DNA of 7,663 nt from CALMEC01 sp964440285 (GTDB taxonomy: Bacteria > Actinomycetota > Thermoleophilia > Miltoncostaeales > Miltoncostaeaceae): NCBI GenBank assembly GCA_964440285.1, contig CAYTRV010000109.1, forward strand, positions 1-7,663, given 5' to 3'. How positions within the stretch are numbered: the stretch's first letter is position 1; each line of letters opens with the position of its first letter. The position numbers and the translations under genes are program-made. The notes beneath the pieces are model-generated. The model saw only the letters and a list, made by a program, of their open reading frames with translations, was not told the origin of the DNA and made no database searches. Below, piece by piece: positions 1 through 5,841 of the stretch.

Positions 1-726
1 GCGGCTTTGCGGTGCGAGCAGCCGACGTTGTACGTCGCACTCGGCGGCGTGGGGTACGCGGCGGTCACGCTCCCGCGCGGGAGCGTCGGCGCGGCGCAGC
101 TACGCACCGCGGCGGTCACCGAGACGAAGATCGCCGCCGGCGCAGTCCGCAGCTTCAAGATCCGCGCGAACGCGATCTCCAGCACGAAGGTCGCCAACAA
201 CTCGCTCACGGGGGCCGACATCCTCGAGTGCTCGCTCGGCCCGGTGCCGAACGTGACCGGTCTGACCAATCCCCCGCTGATCCGCGCGGTGGCGACTGCG
301 GGTGCAACCGACGCCGCCGCGCGCGCCGCCGCGCCGGAGATCCCGCTCCTCAGGCGCGGTCAGCTGTCCGTCTACGGCAAGTGCCTCAAGGACAACGCCG
401 TGAACCAGGTGCGTGCCGAGATCTTCGTGAGAACCACGGCCGATGGGGCGATTCTGCAGGGCGGGGTGGTCCTCGACGGCGGTGACGGCTCCCTGTTCCT
501 CAACGTCGCGACACCGGAGGTCAACCGCAGGACCGACTCGGAGGTCGCGGCGGTCAACACCGCGAGCGCCGCCTCGAACGGTTTCATGGCGATCTCACCC
601 GACGGCTCCGCGATCCGCTCGCTGCTCTACTCGGGCGCGAAGAACGGAACCCTCGCGGGGCCGGCTGGGCAGGGCCTGTACGGCGCGGGCGACGGCTGCC
701 TGTTCGGTGGGTTCGTCGCCGGATAG
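1..726 (+). CDS. Decapeptide-repeat, probably exported protein (5' end missing)
   Basis: The frame is open to the left edge, so the true start is probably outside; the first in-window start is a TTG at 7. Numbering from that TTG, residues 9-19 (YVALGGVGYAA) resemble the end of the hydrophobic export segment seen in many Thermoleophilia proteins. Residues 26-75 form five ten-residue repeats of the type (A/S)(V/I/L)xxx(K/Q/D)(I/L/V)xxx, so a branched hydrophobic residue falls at every fifth position from V27 to I72. Such repeats are known in tail-fibre-like and surface proteins. The C-terminal part (115-239) is Gly/Ala/Ser-rich, with Cys126 and Cys231 as possible disulfide partners and alternating hydrophobics suggesting beta-structure. 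I recognise no catalytic motif and assign no function. A surface or extracellular location is inferred from the leader-like segment and composition. The gene converges on arfB, with a strong hairpin after its stop. Confidence 0.7.
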   Translation, partial: AALRCEQPTLYVALGGVGYAAVTLPRGSVGAAQLRTAAVTETKIAAGAVRSFKIRANAISSTKVANNSLTGADILECSLGPVPNVTGLTNPPLIRAVATAGATDAAARAAAPEIPLLRRGQLSVYGKCLKDNAVNQVRAEIFVRTTADGAILQGGVVLDGGDGSLFLNVATPEVNRRTDSEVAAVNTASAASNGFMAISPDGSAIRSLLYSGAKNGTLAGPAGQGLYGAGDGCLFGGFVAG

Positions 727-758
727 CGACGGCCGGTGCGAAGGGCGCTCCGGCTCGG

Positions 759-795
759 TGAGGGCCTGTCGGAGAACATCTCCGACAGGCCCTCA
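759..795. terminator. Perfect 17-bp hairpin between convergent genes
   Basis: Arms 759-775 and 779-795 are exact reverse complements with a three-base loop at 776-778; a G-T pair at 758/796 could extend the stem. It lies 32 bases after the stop of the repeat protein on the plus strand. On the minus strand it begins at the arfB stop codon (793-795), which forms the base of the stem. A bidirectional terminator is the obvious reading, but neither side has a T-run after the stem, so an intrinsic terminator of the usual kind is not certain. An RNA-stability or translation-linked role is possible. Confidence 0.7.
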
Positions 796-1203
796 TTCGG
801 CCGGCTCGGGCCGGCGTCGCATCGCCTTGGTGCGCGACCGGCGGGCCTTCTGATCCAGCCTGCGCGCGACCGACGAGGCCGACGGGGCGGTCGGTCGCCG
901 GGCGCGCCGTGGCGTGAGTGCCACGCTGATCCGACCCCGCAGGCTCGCCTCCACCGTCGCCCGGTTCCGCTCGCGCGAGCGGTCGGCCTGAGAGGCGAGT
1001 CGCAGTGGCCGGCGCTTGAGATGGAGGGCGGTCGCGAGCCGCGTGGCGACGTCGGCCGAGAGCCCGTCGAGGGCGTCGCCGGTCACGATCAGCTCGGCGC
1101 GGGTCTCGGTGTGGTCGCGGTGCTGGCCGCCCGGGCCGGATGCTCGCGAGTACCGCCACGTCGATCGGGCCAGGACGTGGTCGGCGACCTCGCCGGGGGT
1201 CAT
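793..1203 (-). CDS. arfB: ArfB-like GGQ peptidyl-tRNA hydrolase (ribosome rescue)
   Basis: A 136-residue protein, close to the 140 residues of E. coli ArfB (YaeJ). ArfB enters stalled ribosomes that lack a stop codon and hydrolyses the peptidyl-tRNA. The GGQ motif is at 25-27 in the context SGPGGQH, as in the catalytic domain of class I release factors, and there is no codon-recognition domain. The tail from about 99 is strongly basic (RRARRPTAPS, then RRLDQKARRS and KAMRR). It parallels the ArfB tail that lies in the empty mRNA channel, including the RPTxP and KAMR elements. After GGQH the residues are RDHTETR rather than the usual VNKTST. The ATG at 1201-1203 overlaps the topB stop in ATGA, which fixes the start and suggests translational coupling; the longer upstream frame is a shadow of topB. 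The stop codon lies in a hairpin. A release-factor-like protein of another subgroup cannot be excluded. Confidence 0.85.
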   Translation of the reverse strand: MTPGEVADHVLARSTWRYSRASGPGGQHRDHTETRAELIVTGDALDGLSADVATRLATALHLKRRPLRLASQADRSRERNRATVEASLRGRISVALTPRRARRPTAPSASSVARRLDQKARRSRTKAMRRRPEPAE

Positions 1204-3725
1204 GTCGAGGCGGTCGCCGCGCCCGCGGGCGTCGTGGGTGCCTGCTCGTGGGCTTCGCGGAGGCGTTCGGCCGCCTCCTCCGGGGTCACGTCGCGGCCGT
1301 TCTCGCGTTTCCAGATGACGAACCCGCAGCCGGGGTTCTTCCGGCTCTTCCAGCTCGTACACCCGTACGCCCGGCTGTTGGCGACGATCTCGCCGCCGCA
1401 CGCCGGGGTGGGGCACTTCCCGATTGGCTCCTTCGAGGGCGCGGGCACCGCGTTCGTCTCGCCCGCCGCGACCATCGTCCGCGCGGTCTCGACGTCGACC
1501 TCGCCCTTCTGACCGCGTACACGCTTCCAGATGACGAACCCGCACCCGGTCTCGCTGCGGCTCTTCCAGCTCGTACACCCGTAGCTTCGTGTGCGTTCGA
1601 TGATCTCGCCGCCGCAACCCGGCGTGGGGCACGGCCCCAACACCTCGCGATCGGCCGCGAGGTCCTTGCTGGAGCGTCCCGCGGCGATATGTTCGAGCGC
1701 CTGCTCCATGCTGAGGGTCTTGCCGTTTGCCTGCTTCCACAGCGTGTAGCCGCAGCCGGGCTCGTCCTTGCTCGTGTAGCTGTCGCAGCCGTAGCTCTTG
1801 GGGTACTCGACGATGTGGCCCTCGCAGCCCGGTGTCGGGCATTTCGCGAGCGAGCGCCGCTCGACGCGCAGGTCCTCCCGGTCCTTGTCCGCGAACCACG
1901 CCACCACGTCGCGGGTGAACCCCTCCACGTCGCGGCGGAAGTCCTCGTGGCGCTCCGAGCCGCGCTGGATCTCGTTGAGCCGCTGCTCCCACTGGCCGGT
2001 GAGCTCCGGCTTGGTGAGGGCGTGGTCGCCGAGCATCTGGATCAGGCCGACGCCTTTCTCGGTGCCGCGCAGGCTCTTGCCATCGCGTTCCACGTACTCG
2101 GCGTCGATGAGCCGTTCGATCGTGGCGGCGCGGGTGGCGGGCGTGCCGAGCCCGGCGTCCTTCATCGCCTCGGCGGCCTCGTCGTCGTCGACGAGATTCC
2201 CGGCGGTCTCCATCGCGCGAAGGAGGGTCCCCTCCGTGTAGCGCGCGGGGGGCTTGGTGCGCTTGGCGAGCGCCTCGGCCGCGGCGCAGTCGGCTGTCTC
2301 GCCCTCGCGGAGCTGCGGGAGCTTCTGCTCGCGCTCCTCGTCCTCTTTCGCCGGGCCGCGCGTGTCGTCGGCCTCCTCGCCGTAGACGGCGCGCCACCCG
2401 GCCTCGATCATCACCTTGCCGCGGCTGCGGAACAGGTGCTCCTCGCAGCGGGTCTCGACGACCGTGTTCTCGAACCGGGCCGGCGGGTGGAACACGGCGA
2501 GGAAGCGGCGCGCGACCATGTCGTAGATGCGGGCCTCGTCGCGGGGGAGGCCCGCGATGTCGTGGTCGCCGTCGGTCGGGATGATCGCGTGGTGGTCGGT
2601 CACGCGGGCGTCGTTGATGACCTTCCCGAGCGGGAGCTTGTCGAGGCCCAGGACGTAGCGGGCGGCGTCGGCGTAGACGGGGTCGGCCGATCCCACGCGG
2701 ACGGCGGTCGGCTTGAGCTGGGCGACCATGTCCCCGGACAGGTACCTGGAGTTGGTGCGCGGGTAGGTGAGGAGCTTGTGCTGGTCGTAGAGCGCCTGTG
2801 CCGCCGAGAGGGTGCGCTGGGCGGAGAACCCGAACCGGCGGTTCGCCTCACGCTGCAGGGTGGTGAGGTCGTAGAGCAGCGGCGACTGCTCGGTCTGCGG
2901 CTTGGTCTCGAGCGACTCCACCACGGCGGCCTTGCCGGTGACCGTCGCGACGATGGCGTCGGCGGGCTCGGCGGCTGTGAGCCGCGTCTTGGAGCCCCCG
3001 TGCCAGAGCCCGACGTAGCGGGTGCCGGCGGCGGTGGCGAACGTCGCCTCCACCTCCCAGTAGTCCTCTGGGACGAAGGCCTGGATGGCGATGTCGCGGC
3101 GGACGATGAGCGCCAGGGTGGGGGTCTGCACCCGGCCGAGCGAGAGCACCCTGCGCGCCGAACCAGCCTTGGTCGTGGCGGCGCGGGTGGCGTTCATCCC
3201 GACGAGCCAGTCCGCCTCGCTGCGGGCTCGTGCGGCCTCCTCGAGCGGCACCATCTCCTCGTCGCCGCGCAGGTGCTCGAACGCGTCGCGGATGGCCTGC
3301 GCGGTCATCGACGAGAACCAGGCCCGCTTCACCGGCTTCTCTCGCGCCTTCCTCGGGGCGGTCTCGAGGATGAGCTTGAAGATGAGCTCGCCCTCGCGTC
3401 CGGCGTCGCACGCGTTGACGATCACGTCGACGTCGCCGGAGGCCATGTACTTGTGCAGCGCCTTGAGCTGCTTGCCCGCCTTGGCGTCGCGTGCCTGGTA
3501 CTTGAACTCGTCGGGGATGATGGGCAGGTCCTCGTACTTCCACTTCTTGTAGCGCTCGTCGTACTGGTCCGGGTCGACCTGCTCGACGAGGTGCCCGATG
3601 GCGAACCCGACGACCGCCGTGTCGCCCTCGTAGAAGTCACCGTGCTTCGCGAACTTGCCGGGCAGCGCCGTCGACACGTCGCGTGCGACGGACGGCTTCT
3701 CGCAGATGATCAGTGACCGAGGCAT
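1200..3725 (-). CDS. topB: Type IA DNA topoisomerase (topoisomerase III-like) with three zinc ribbons
   Basis: An 841-residue enzyme that cuts one DNA strand, passes another through, and reseals. The Toprim domain opens with IICEKPSVA (Glu9) and has CDAGREGE at 106-113; the Gly in place of the second Asp of DxD is usual in Gram-positive TopB. SLGRVQTPTLALI at 195-207 is the TopB signature. The active-site Tyr is Tyr321 in YPRTNSRYL, with Arg323 beside it; Asn325 replaces the commoner Asp. LGTPATRAATIERLI lies at 526-540. The C-terminus has three tetracysteine modules with identical C-x4-C-x12-C-x10-C spacing: C629/634/647/658, C699/704/717/728 and C771/776/789/800. Each is followed by an aromatic-rich WK strand and a short helix. 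The start at 3725 puts the Toprim strand at residue 4 and has no clear ribosome site. It heads an operon with arfB. A long plus-strand frame opposite it (1140-3716) is an antisense artefact of GC-rich codon use. Confidence 0.95.
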   Translation of the reverse strand: MPRSLIICEKPSVARDVSTALPGKFAKHGDFYEGDTAVVGFAIGHLVEQVDPDQYDERYKKWKYEDLPIIPDEFKYQARDAKAGKQLKALHKYMASGDVDVIVNACDAGREGELIFKLILETAPRKAREKPVKRAWFSSMTAQAIRDAFEHLRGDEEMVPLEEAARARSEADWLVGMNATRAATTKAGSARRVLSLGRVQTPTLALIVRRDIAIQAFVPEDYWEVEATFATAAGTRYVGLWHGGSKTRLTAAEPADAIVATVTGKAAVVESLETKPQTEQSPLLYDLTTLQREANRRFGFSAQRTLSAAQALYDQHKLLTYPRTNSRYLSGDMVAQLKPTAVRVGSADPVYADAARYVLGLDKLPLGKVINDARVTDHHAIIPTDGDHDIAGLPRDEARIYDMVARRFLAVFHPPARFENTVVETRCEEHLFRSRGKVMIEAGWRAVYGEEADDTRGPAKEDEEREQKLPQLREGETADCAAAEALAKRTKPPARYTEGTLLRAMETAGNLVDDDEAAEAMKDAGLGTPATRAATIERLIDAEYVERDGKSLRGTEKGVGLIQMLGDHALTKPELTGQWEQRLNEIQRGSERHEDFRRDVEGFTRDVVAWFADKDREDLRVERRSLAKCPTPGCEGHIVEYPKSYGCDSYTSKDEPGCGYTLWKQANGKTLSMEQALEHIAAGRSSKDLAADREVLGPCPTPGCGGEIIERTRSYGCTSWKSRSETGCGFVIWKRVRGQKGEVDVETARTMVAAGETNAVPAPSKEPIGKCPTPACGGEIVANSRAYGCTSWKSRKNPGCGFVIWKRENGRDVTPEEAAERLREAHEQAPTTPAGAATAST
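1309..1583. repeat. 216-bp-offset direct repeat encoding zinc ribbons 2 and 3 of TopB
   Basis: Two blocks are repeated exactly at an offset of 216 bp (72 codons): 20 nt at 1309-1328 and 1525-1544, and 26 nt at 1342-1367 and 1558-1583. They encode the conserved halves of the second and third zinc ribbons. The first ribbon (coded around 1725-1845) is clearly more diverged. This fits a fairly recent in-frame duplication or gene conversion of one module. Confidence 0.8.
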
Positions 3726-3734
3726 CGGCCGGCG

Positions 3735-3765
3735 AGGGTAGCACCATTGAGGTGGATTCCGCCAA
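3735..3765 (-). promoter_or_regulatory. Candidate promoter of topB-arfB
   Basis: On the minus strand a TACCCT box (3735-3740) lies nine bases before the topB ATG. A TTGGCG (3760-3765) sits 19 bp further upstream. The -10 fits TAnnnT, but the spacer is longer than ideal. A start point at or next to the ATG would give a leaderless message, in keeping with the absence of a ribosome site. Assigned by eye only. Confidence 0.3.
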
Positions 3766-3787
3766 GTGCCTGCCCCGCCGCCCGAGG

Positions 3788-3804
3788 CGACCGCGAAGCG
3801 GTCG
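3788..3804. terminator. Short GC hairpin between vapC1 and topB
   Basis: A 7-bp perfect stem, cgaccgc/gcggtcg, with a GAA loop, lies 18 bases beyond the vapC1 stop on the minus strand. No T-run follows. It could end the pfp-vapB1-vapC1 message before topB, or be chance in GC-rich DNA. Confidence 0.3.
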
Positions 3805-3822
3805 GACGAATGTTCGATCGGC

Positions 3823-4209
3823 TCAGAGGAGTCGGACCTCGACGCCGGGTAGGTCCGAGAAACCCCGGGCGTCGCTGGTGACCACGGTCCGTTCCCGCGC
3901 CGCCGCGGTGGCCGCGATGATCAGGTTGTGGGCGCCGCGCGGTCGTCCGCTTCGCCGCGTCGCAACCATCAACCCGGCATGCGATCGCGCGACGTCGAGG
4001 TCGTACTCCTCGATCGGGACGGTCGTGAGCACGCCCTCGACGAACGCACCTCGACGTTTCCGGGAGCGGTCATCTGACAGGACGACTCCGAGAACCAACT
4101 TGGCGGCGGTGACGGCTGCGATCGCGACGTCGTCGGAATCATCGACGATCGCCTCGAGGCGGAGCCGACCCCGTTCCGCGGCGATGACGACGGTCGTGTC
4201 GAGGATCAG
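3823..4209 (-). CDS. vapC: VapC-like PIN-domain toxin, probably inactive
   Basis: A 128-residue PIN-domain protein of VapC length; active members are Mg-dependent RNases. The frame starts well only at a CTG (4207-4209), which overlaps the antitoxin stop as CTGA. No ATG, GTG or TTG exists in this frame near that point, and the next start-like codon (TTG at 4098) would delete the first catalytic Asp. Seen from CTG: LILDTTVVIAAE holds Asp4. AAVTAAKLVLGV has Lys37 where VapC proteins carry the catalytic Glu (TAAELLLGV-type). GAHNLIIAATA has Asn95 where the family has Asp (GAHDLIIAATA-type). Only Asp4 and Asp113 (VTSDARGF) of the acidic cluster remain. Both changes are single G-to-A steps in the coding strand (GAG to AAG, GAC to AAC). 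The rest of the fold reads through without stops. A remnant toxin is my preferred reading; a repurposed RNA- or antitoxin-binding protein is possible. Confidence 0.75.
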   Translation of the reverse strand: MILDTTVVIAAERGRLRLEAIVDDSDDVAIAAVTAAKLVLGVVLSDDRSRKRRGAFVEGVLTTVPIEEYDLDVARSHAGLMVATRRSGRPRGAHNLIIAATAAARERTVVTSDARGFSDLPGVEVRLL

Positions 4210-4457
4210 GCGTTCCAGTCGTGGTCCCTTTGCTCCAACAACTCGCGTGTGGCGGCGATCTCATCGAACCACGAGTCATCGAGCGGTGCCCGCGCGAGGA
4301 CGTCCTTGACCGCGCGCCCGTTGCCTTCGGGCGACGGTGAGATTCGAGCAACCGTGCGACCACGTCGCTCGACGATGAACGTCTCGCCCGATCCCTCGAC
4401 GGCATCGAGGACGTCTGAGAAGCGGCGGGCGGCCTCGGTTGCGCTGATCCTCTTCAT
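4206..4457 (-). CDS. vapB: Phd/YefM-family antitoxin (partner of the degenerate VapC)
   Basis: An 83-residue antitoxin. Residues 1-40 have the Phd/YefM DNA-binding pattern: ISATEAARRFSDVLDAVE at 4-21, then a beta hairpin FIVERRGRTVARI at 27-39. In this family that domain dimerises and binds its own promoter. The C-terminal part (about 58-83, DDSWFDEIAA then RELLEQRDHDW) looks like the acidic, aromatic segment that wraps round a PIN toxin. No lesion is visible. The ATG (4455-4457) is 32 bp after the pfp stop, with no convincing promoter between, so co-transcription with pfp is plausible. Its stop TGA shares three bases with the CTG of the toxin frame. Symbol vapB is used because the partner is a PIN protein. 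Confidence 0.85.
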   Translation of the reverse strand: MKRISATEAARRFSDVLDAVEGSGETFIVERRGRTVARISPSPEGNGRAVKDVLARAPLDDSWFDEIAATRELLEQRDHDWNA

Positions 4458-4489
4458 CGAGAATCAGATCATCAGACTCGCTCTCGTGC

Positions 4490-5518
4490 CTACCCGAAGA
4501 AGGGCTCCGCGACGGCGAAGCGCTCCGCAGGCACCACCTTCAGTTGCGCCACGCCCTCGGCGATGGGGATGTCGACGATCTCGTCGCCGCGCAGCGCCAC
4601 CATCCGGCCGTAGCGGCCCTCCCCGACGAGCTGGGCTGCGTGGGTGCCGAAGCGCGTCGCCAGGATCCGGTCGTAGGCGTTCGGGGTCCCGCCGCGCTGG
4701 ATATGCCCGAGGACCGCGACGCGGGTGTCGAATCCGGTGCGTTCGCGGATCCCGTCCGCGACCAGCTCTCCGACGCCGGTCTTCGCGAGCTGCTTGTGGC
4801 CGAACTCGTCGAGCTCGCCCTGGGCGTCGTGGCCCTCGAGCTCGAACCCCTCGCTGACGACGACGATCGAGAAGTCCTTGCCGCGGGCGTGGCGTGACTG
4901 GATCGCCGAGCACACGTCGTCGAGGCTCTTCGGCACCTCCGGGATGAGGATGGCGTCGGCCCCGCCCGCGATCCCTGCGTAGGTGGCGATCCACCCGACT
5001 TGCCGGCCCATCACCTCGACCACGATGACCCGGTCGTGCGACTCGGCGGTGGTGTGGAGCCGGTCGATCGCGTCGGTGGCGATCTGCACGGCCGTGGAGA
5101 ACCCGAACGTGTAGTCGGTGCCGTCGAGGTCGTTGTCGATGGTCTTCGGGACGCCGACGCACGGCACGCCGAACTGCGCGGTCAGCTTGGCCGCGACGCC
5201 GAGGGTGTCCTCGCCGCCGATCGCGACGAGCGCGTCGAGGTCGAGGGCATGGAAGCTCTCCGCGCAGTGGGCGCCCCCGCCCTCGTCCTTGAACGGGTTG
5301 GTGCGGGAGGTGCCGAGGATCGTGCCACCCCGGGGGAGGATGCCGCTCACGGCGTCCAGGTCGAGCGGCATGGTCGTCTGGTCGAGCAGCCCGCGCCAGC
5401 CGTTTCGCAGGCCCAGGTGCTCGTGCCCGTATCGCGCCCTGCCGACACGGACGACTGCTCTGATGACGGCGTTGAGCCCGGGACAGTCACCGCCGCCGGT
5501 GAGGACTCCGACGCGCAT
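4490..5518 (-). CDS. pfp: 6-phosphofructokinase, predicted pyrophosphate-dependent
   Basis: A 342-residue cytosolic glycolytic enzyme converting fructose 6-phosphate to fructose 1,6-bisphosphate. Motifs in order: VGVLTGGGDCPGLNAVIR at 3-20; GGTILGTSR at 64-72; AIGGEDT at 99-105; VPKTIDNDLDG at 123-133 with the catalytic base Asp128; VEVMGRQVGWIA at 167-178; GHIQRGGTP at 271-279. The donor-site pair is Asp104 and Lys125. In the family, ATP enzymes have Gly at both places (E. coli 104 and 124), while Asp plus Lys marks pyrophosphate users; the Amycolatopsis enzyme is the actinobacterial example I recall. The reaction would then be reversible (EC 2.7.1.90). I chose the ATG at 5516-5518 because family members begin at this strand. 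A 31-residue upstream extension is open but runs through the divergent antitoxin promoter. A TACGCT box lies six bases before the ATG. Confidence 0.93.
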   Translation of the reverse strand: MRVGVLTGGGDCPGLNAVIRAVVRVGRARYGHEHLGLRNGWRGLLDQTTMPLDLDAVSGILPRGGTILGTSRTNPFKDEGGGAHCAESFHALDLDALVAIGGEDTLGVAAKLTAQFGVPCVGVPKTIDNDLDGTDYTFGFSTAVQIATDAIDRLHTTAESHDRVIVVEVMGRQVGWIATYAGIAGGADAILIPEVPKSLDDVCSAIQSRHARGKDFSIVVVSEGFELEGHDAQGELDEFGHKQLAKTGVGELVADGIRERTGFDTRVAVLGHIQRGGTPNAYDRILATRFGTHAAQLVGEGRYGRMVALRGDEIVDIPIAEGVAQLKVVPAERFAVAEPFFG

Positions 5519-5524
5519 GCGGGA

Positions 5525-5530
5525 AGCGTA
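5525..5530 (-). promoter_or_regulatory. Candidate leaderless -10 box of pfp
   Basis: On the minus strand TACGCT ends exactly six bases before the pfp ATG, the TAnnnT-to-start spacing expected when transcription begins at the start codon, as is common in actinobacteria. No good -35 and no ribosome site at normal spacing are visible. Confidence 0.4.
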
Positions 5531-5570
5531 CCGATCGTGCCCCTCCCAGACGGCCCCAGCGCAGACCATT

Positions 5571-5604
5571 ATGACCATGGTACGATGACCAGAGTCAGAA
5601 AGGA
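5571..5604 (+). promoter_or_regulatory. Promoter, candidate operator and ribosome site of vapBC2
   Basis: TACGAT (5581-5586) is a good -10, giving a start near 5593. AAAGGA (5599-5604) is a strong Shine-Dalgarno sequence six bases before the ATG at 5611. Around the -10 lie two direct copies of ATGACCA (5571-5577 and 5585-5591) and the palindrome ACCATGGT (5574-5581). Phd/YefM antitoxins repress their own promoters at short repeats, so this is a candidate operator. No clear -35 is seen. The region is shared with divergent pfp. Confidence 0.5.
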
Positions 5605-5610
5605 CACGCA

Positions 5611-5841
5611 ATGGCGCAGCGGACGATCACGGCGACGCGGTTCAAGGCGGAATGCCTCGGACTGCTCGACGAGGTGGCGGCGACCGGCACGGAGCTCGTC
5701 GTCACGAAGCGCGGAAAACCCGTGGTGAGGGTCGTGGCGGCAGGCCCGGTCGGTTCCCTCAAGGGGAGCGTGACGCAACTGGTGGGGGACGACGAGTTGA
5801 TCGCCCCGGTCGGGGGTCGCTGGGACGCCGAGACGCCGTGA
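5611..5841 (+). CDS. vapB: Phd/YefM-family antitoxin of the intact module
   Basis: A 76-residue protein with the family pattern: ITATRFKAECLGLLDEVAAT at 6-25, then ELVVTKRGKPVVRV at 28-41. That is the DNA-binding fold of Phd/YefM antitoxins. The remainder (about 48-76) is the likely toxin-binding tail. It should neutralise the PIN toxin coded immediately downstream and repress their shared promoter. The start is supported by AAAGGA at 5599-5604. Its TGA (5839-5841) overlaps the toxin GTG as GTGA, the standard arrangement for coupling the two. It resembles the antitoxin at 4206-4457 only in the general fold; the two differ in most residues, so the modules are not recent copies of each other. 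Confidence 0.9.
   Translation: MAQRTITATRFKAECLGLLDEVAATGTELVVTKRGKPVVRVVAAGPVGSLKGSVTQLVGDDELIAPVGGRWDAETP

Noticed and set aside
1204..2397. Long upstream extension of the arfB frame
   Set aside because: It lies entirely within topB in another frame, is Arg-rich and motif-free, and the ATGA overlap gives a natural arfB start.
1140..3716. 858-codon plus-strand frame opposite topB
   Set aside because: It mirrors the topB codons; composition is Val/Leu/Gly/Arg-rich with no family motif, as expected for an antisense frame in GC-rich DNA. The minus-strand protein has complete topoisomerase motifs.
3823..4098. Starting the first PIN protein at TTG 4098 (91 residues)
   Set aside because: It would remove the first strand and catalytic Asp4, although the upstream codons clearly continue the PIN fold.
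5519..5611. 31-residue N-terminal extension of the phosphofructokinase
   Set aside because: It runs through the promoter of the divergent antitoxin and adds residues before the normal first strand of the family.
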